DNA of 64,000 nucleotides from Phoronis australis (lineage: Eukaryota > Phoronida > Phoronidae), in contig NMRA01000227.1 of the NCBI GenBank assembly GCA_002633005.1, forward strand, positions 105,571 to 169,570, written 5' to 3'. This document shows, in pieces, positions 63,645 to 64,000 of this stretch (its first letter is position 1; each line of letters opens with the position of its first letter). The position numbers were made by a program, and so were the translations under genes. The notes beneath the pieces are model-generated. The model saw nothing but the letters and a program-made list of their open reading frames with translations. It was not told the origin of the DNA and searched no databases.

Positions 63645-64000
63645 CATTTTTTGCGCCCACATATTTATATGTGGACGCATTATGCCGTCATCTCTGTCCG
63701 TCCGGGCGGCGTCCGGCGTCCGCTGCTCTATCTCCAAAACCCTTTGACTTACGTTCATGAAATTTGGCACATATGTTCCATTCATGAATGGGACGGCATG
63801 TGCGAACTTTCGGACGGATCCGACTACCGGTGTGTCCCCTATTGGCAATTTTAGTTTTTTACGCTTACCTTTGTATCTTCAAAAGTCCTGAACGGATTTT
63901 CATGAAATTTGGTATGTAGGCACCTACTAGTGAGATAACGCTATCCTGCCGTTTTCAGATGGATTCGACATAGTTTGCACCACCTAGTGGCCATTTTCAG
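63645..64000 (+). mobile_element. Modular transposon copy, cut by window end
   Basis: Starts with the intact hairpin gcgcccacatatttatatgt then ggacgcattatgccgtc. A CTCF-like core lies at 63977-63990. Close to the left part of the 61218 copy. In the PIPOX intron after exon 5. Confidence 0.75.

Overview
The window is nuclear DNA from an animal, most likely a marine invertebrate. The evidence is short protein-coding exons separated by introns of about 0.1 to 3.9 kb with GT-AG (one GC-AG) borders, an AT-rich background, many minisatellites and many non-coding DNA transposons. The encoded proteins align along their length with human proteins that I know from memory. I cannot fix the phylum. There is no prokaryotic operon, CRISPR array, rRNA gene or viral gene.

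Four protein-coding genes can be reconstructed exon by exon with consistent splice phases. (1) ANKRD27/VARP, minus strand, 26255 to beyond position 1: 20 exons, about 872 residues, with N-terminal region, VPS9 domain, two ankyrin blocks and two HPLCxCxxC zinc-fingernails; only the C-terminus lies outside. (2) RNF185/RNF5-type membrane E3 ubiquitin ligase, plus strand, 33927 to 38362: three exons including the stop; the exon(s) with the start and first half of the RING are missing and probably lie in the 719-base gap 31084-31802. (3) An ABCB-type half transporter, minus strand, 56725 to 43000: complete, 15 exons, 821 residues, with a 4-helix N-terminal extension. (4) PIPOX-type peroxisomal sarcosine/pipecolate oxidase, plus strand, 57949 to beyond 63513: first five exons.

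ANKRD27 and RNF185 point away from each other across about 7.7 kb of repeats plus the gap. RNF185 and the ABC gene converge across a 4.6 kb region of nested transposons. The ABC gene and PIPOX are divergent, with 1.2 kb between start codons; that spacer holds a ~495-bp sequence twice around a single N, probably two unmerged haplotypes. The genes have no evident shared pathway: endosomal trafficking, ER-associated ubiquitination, membrane export and peroxisomal oxidation.

The most unusual signals are: (a) tandem duplications that start exactly at exon edges in at least four places, creating decoy splice sites; (b) a dispersed transposon family built of a three-module higher-order repeat in which nearly every module carries a CTCF-like core (CCACTAGGGGGC type); (c) foldback transposons with 9-bp target duplications; (d) a ~36-copy 38-bp satellite in an RNF185 intron; (e) a GC-AG intron. 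No wholly new protein system was found.
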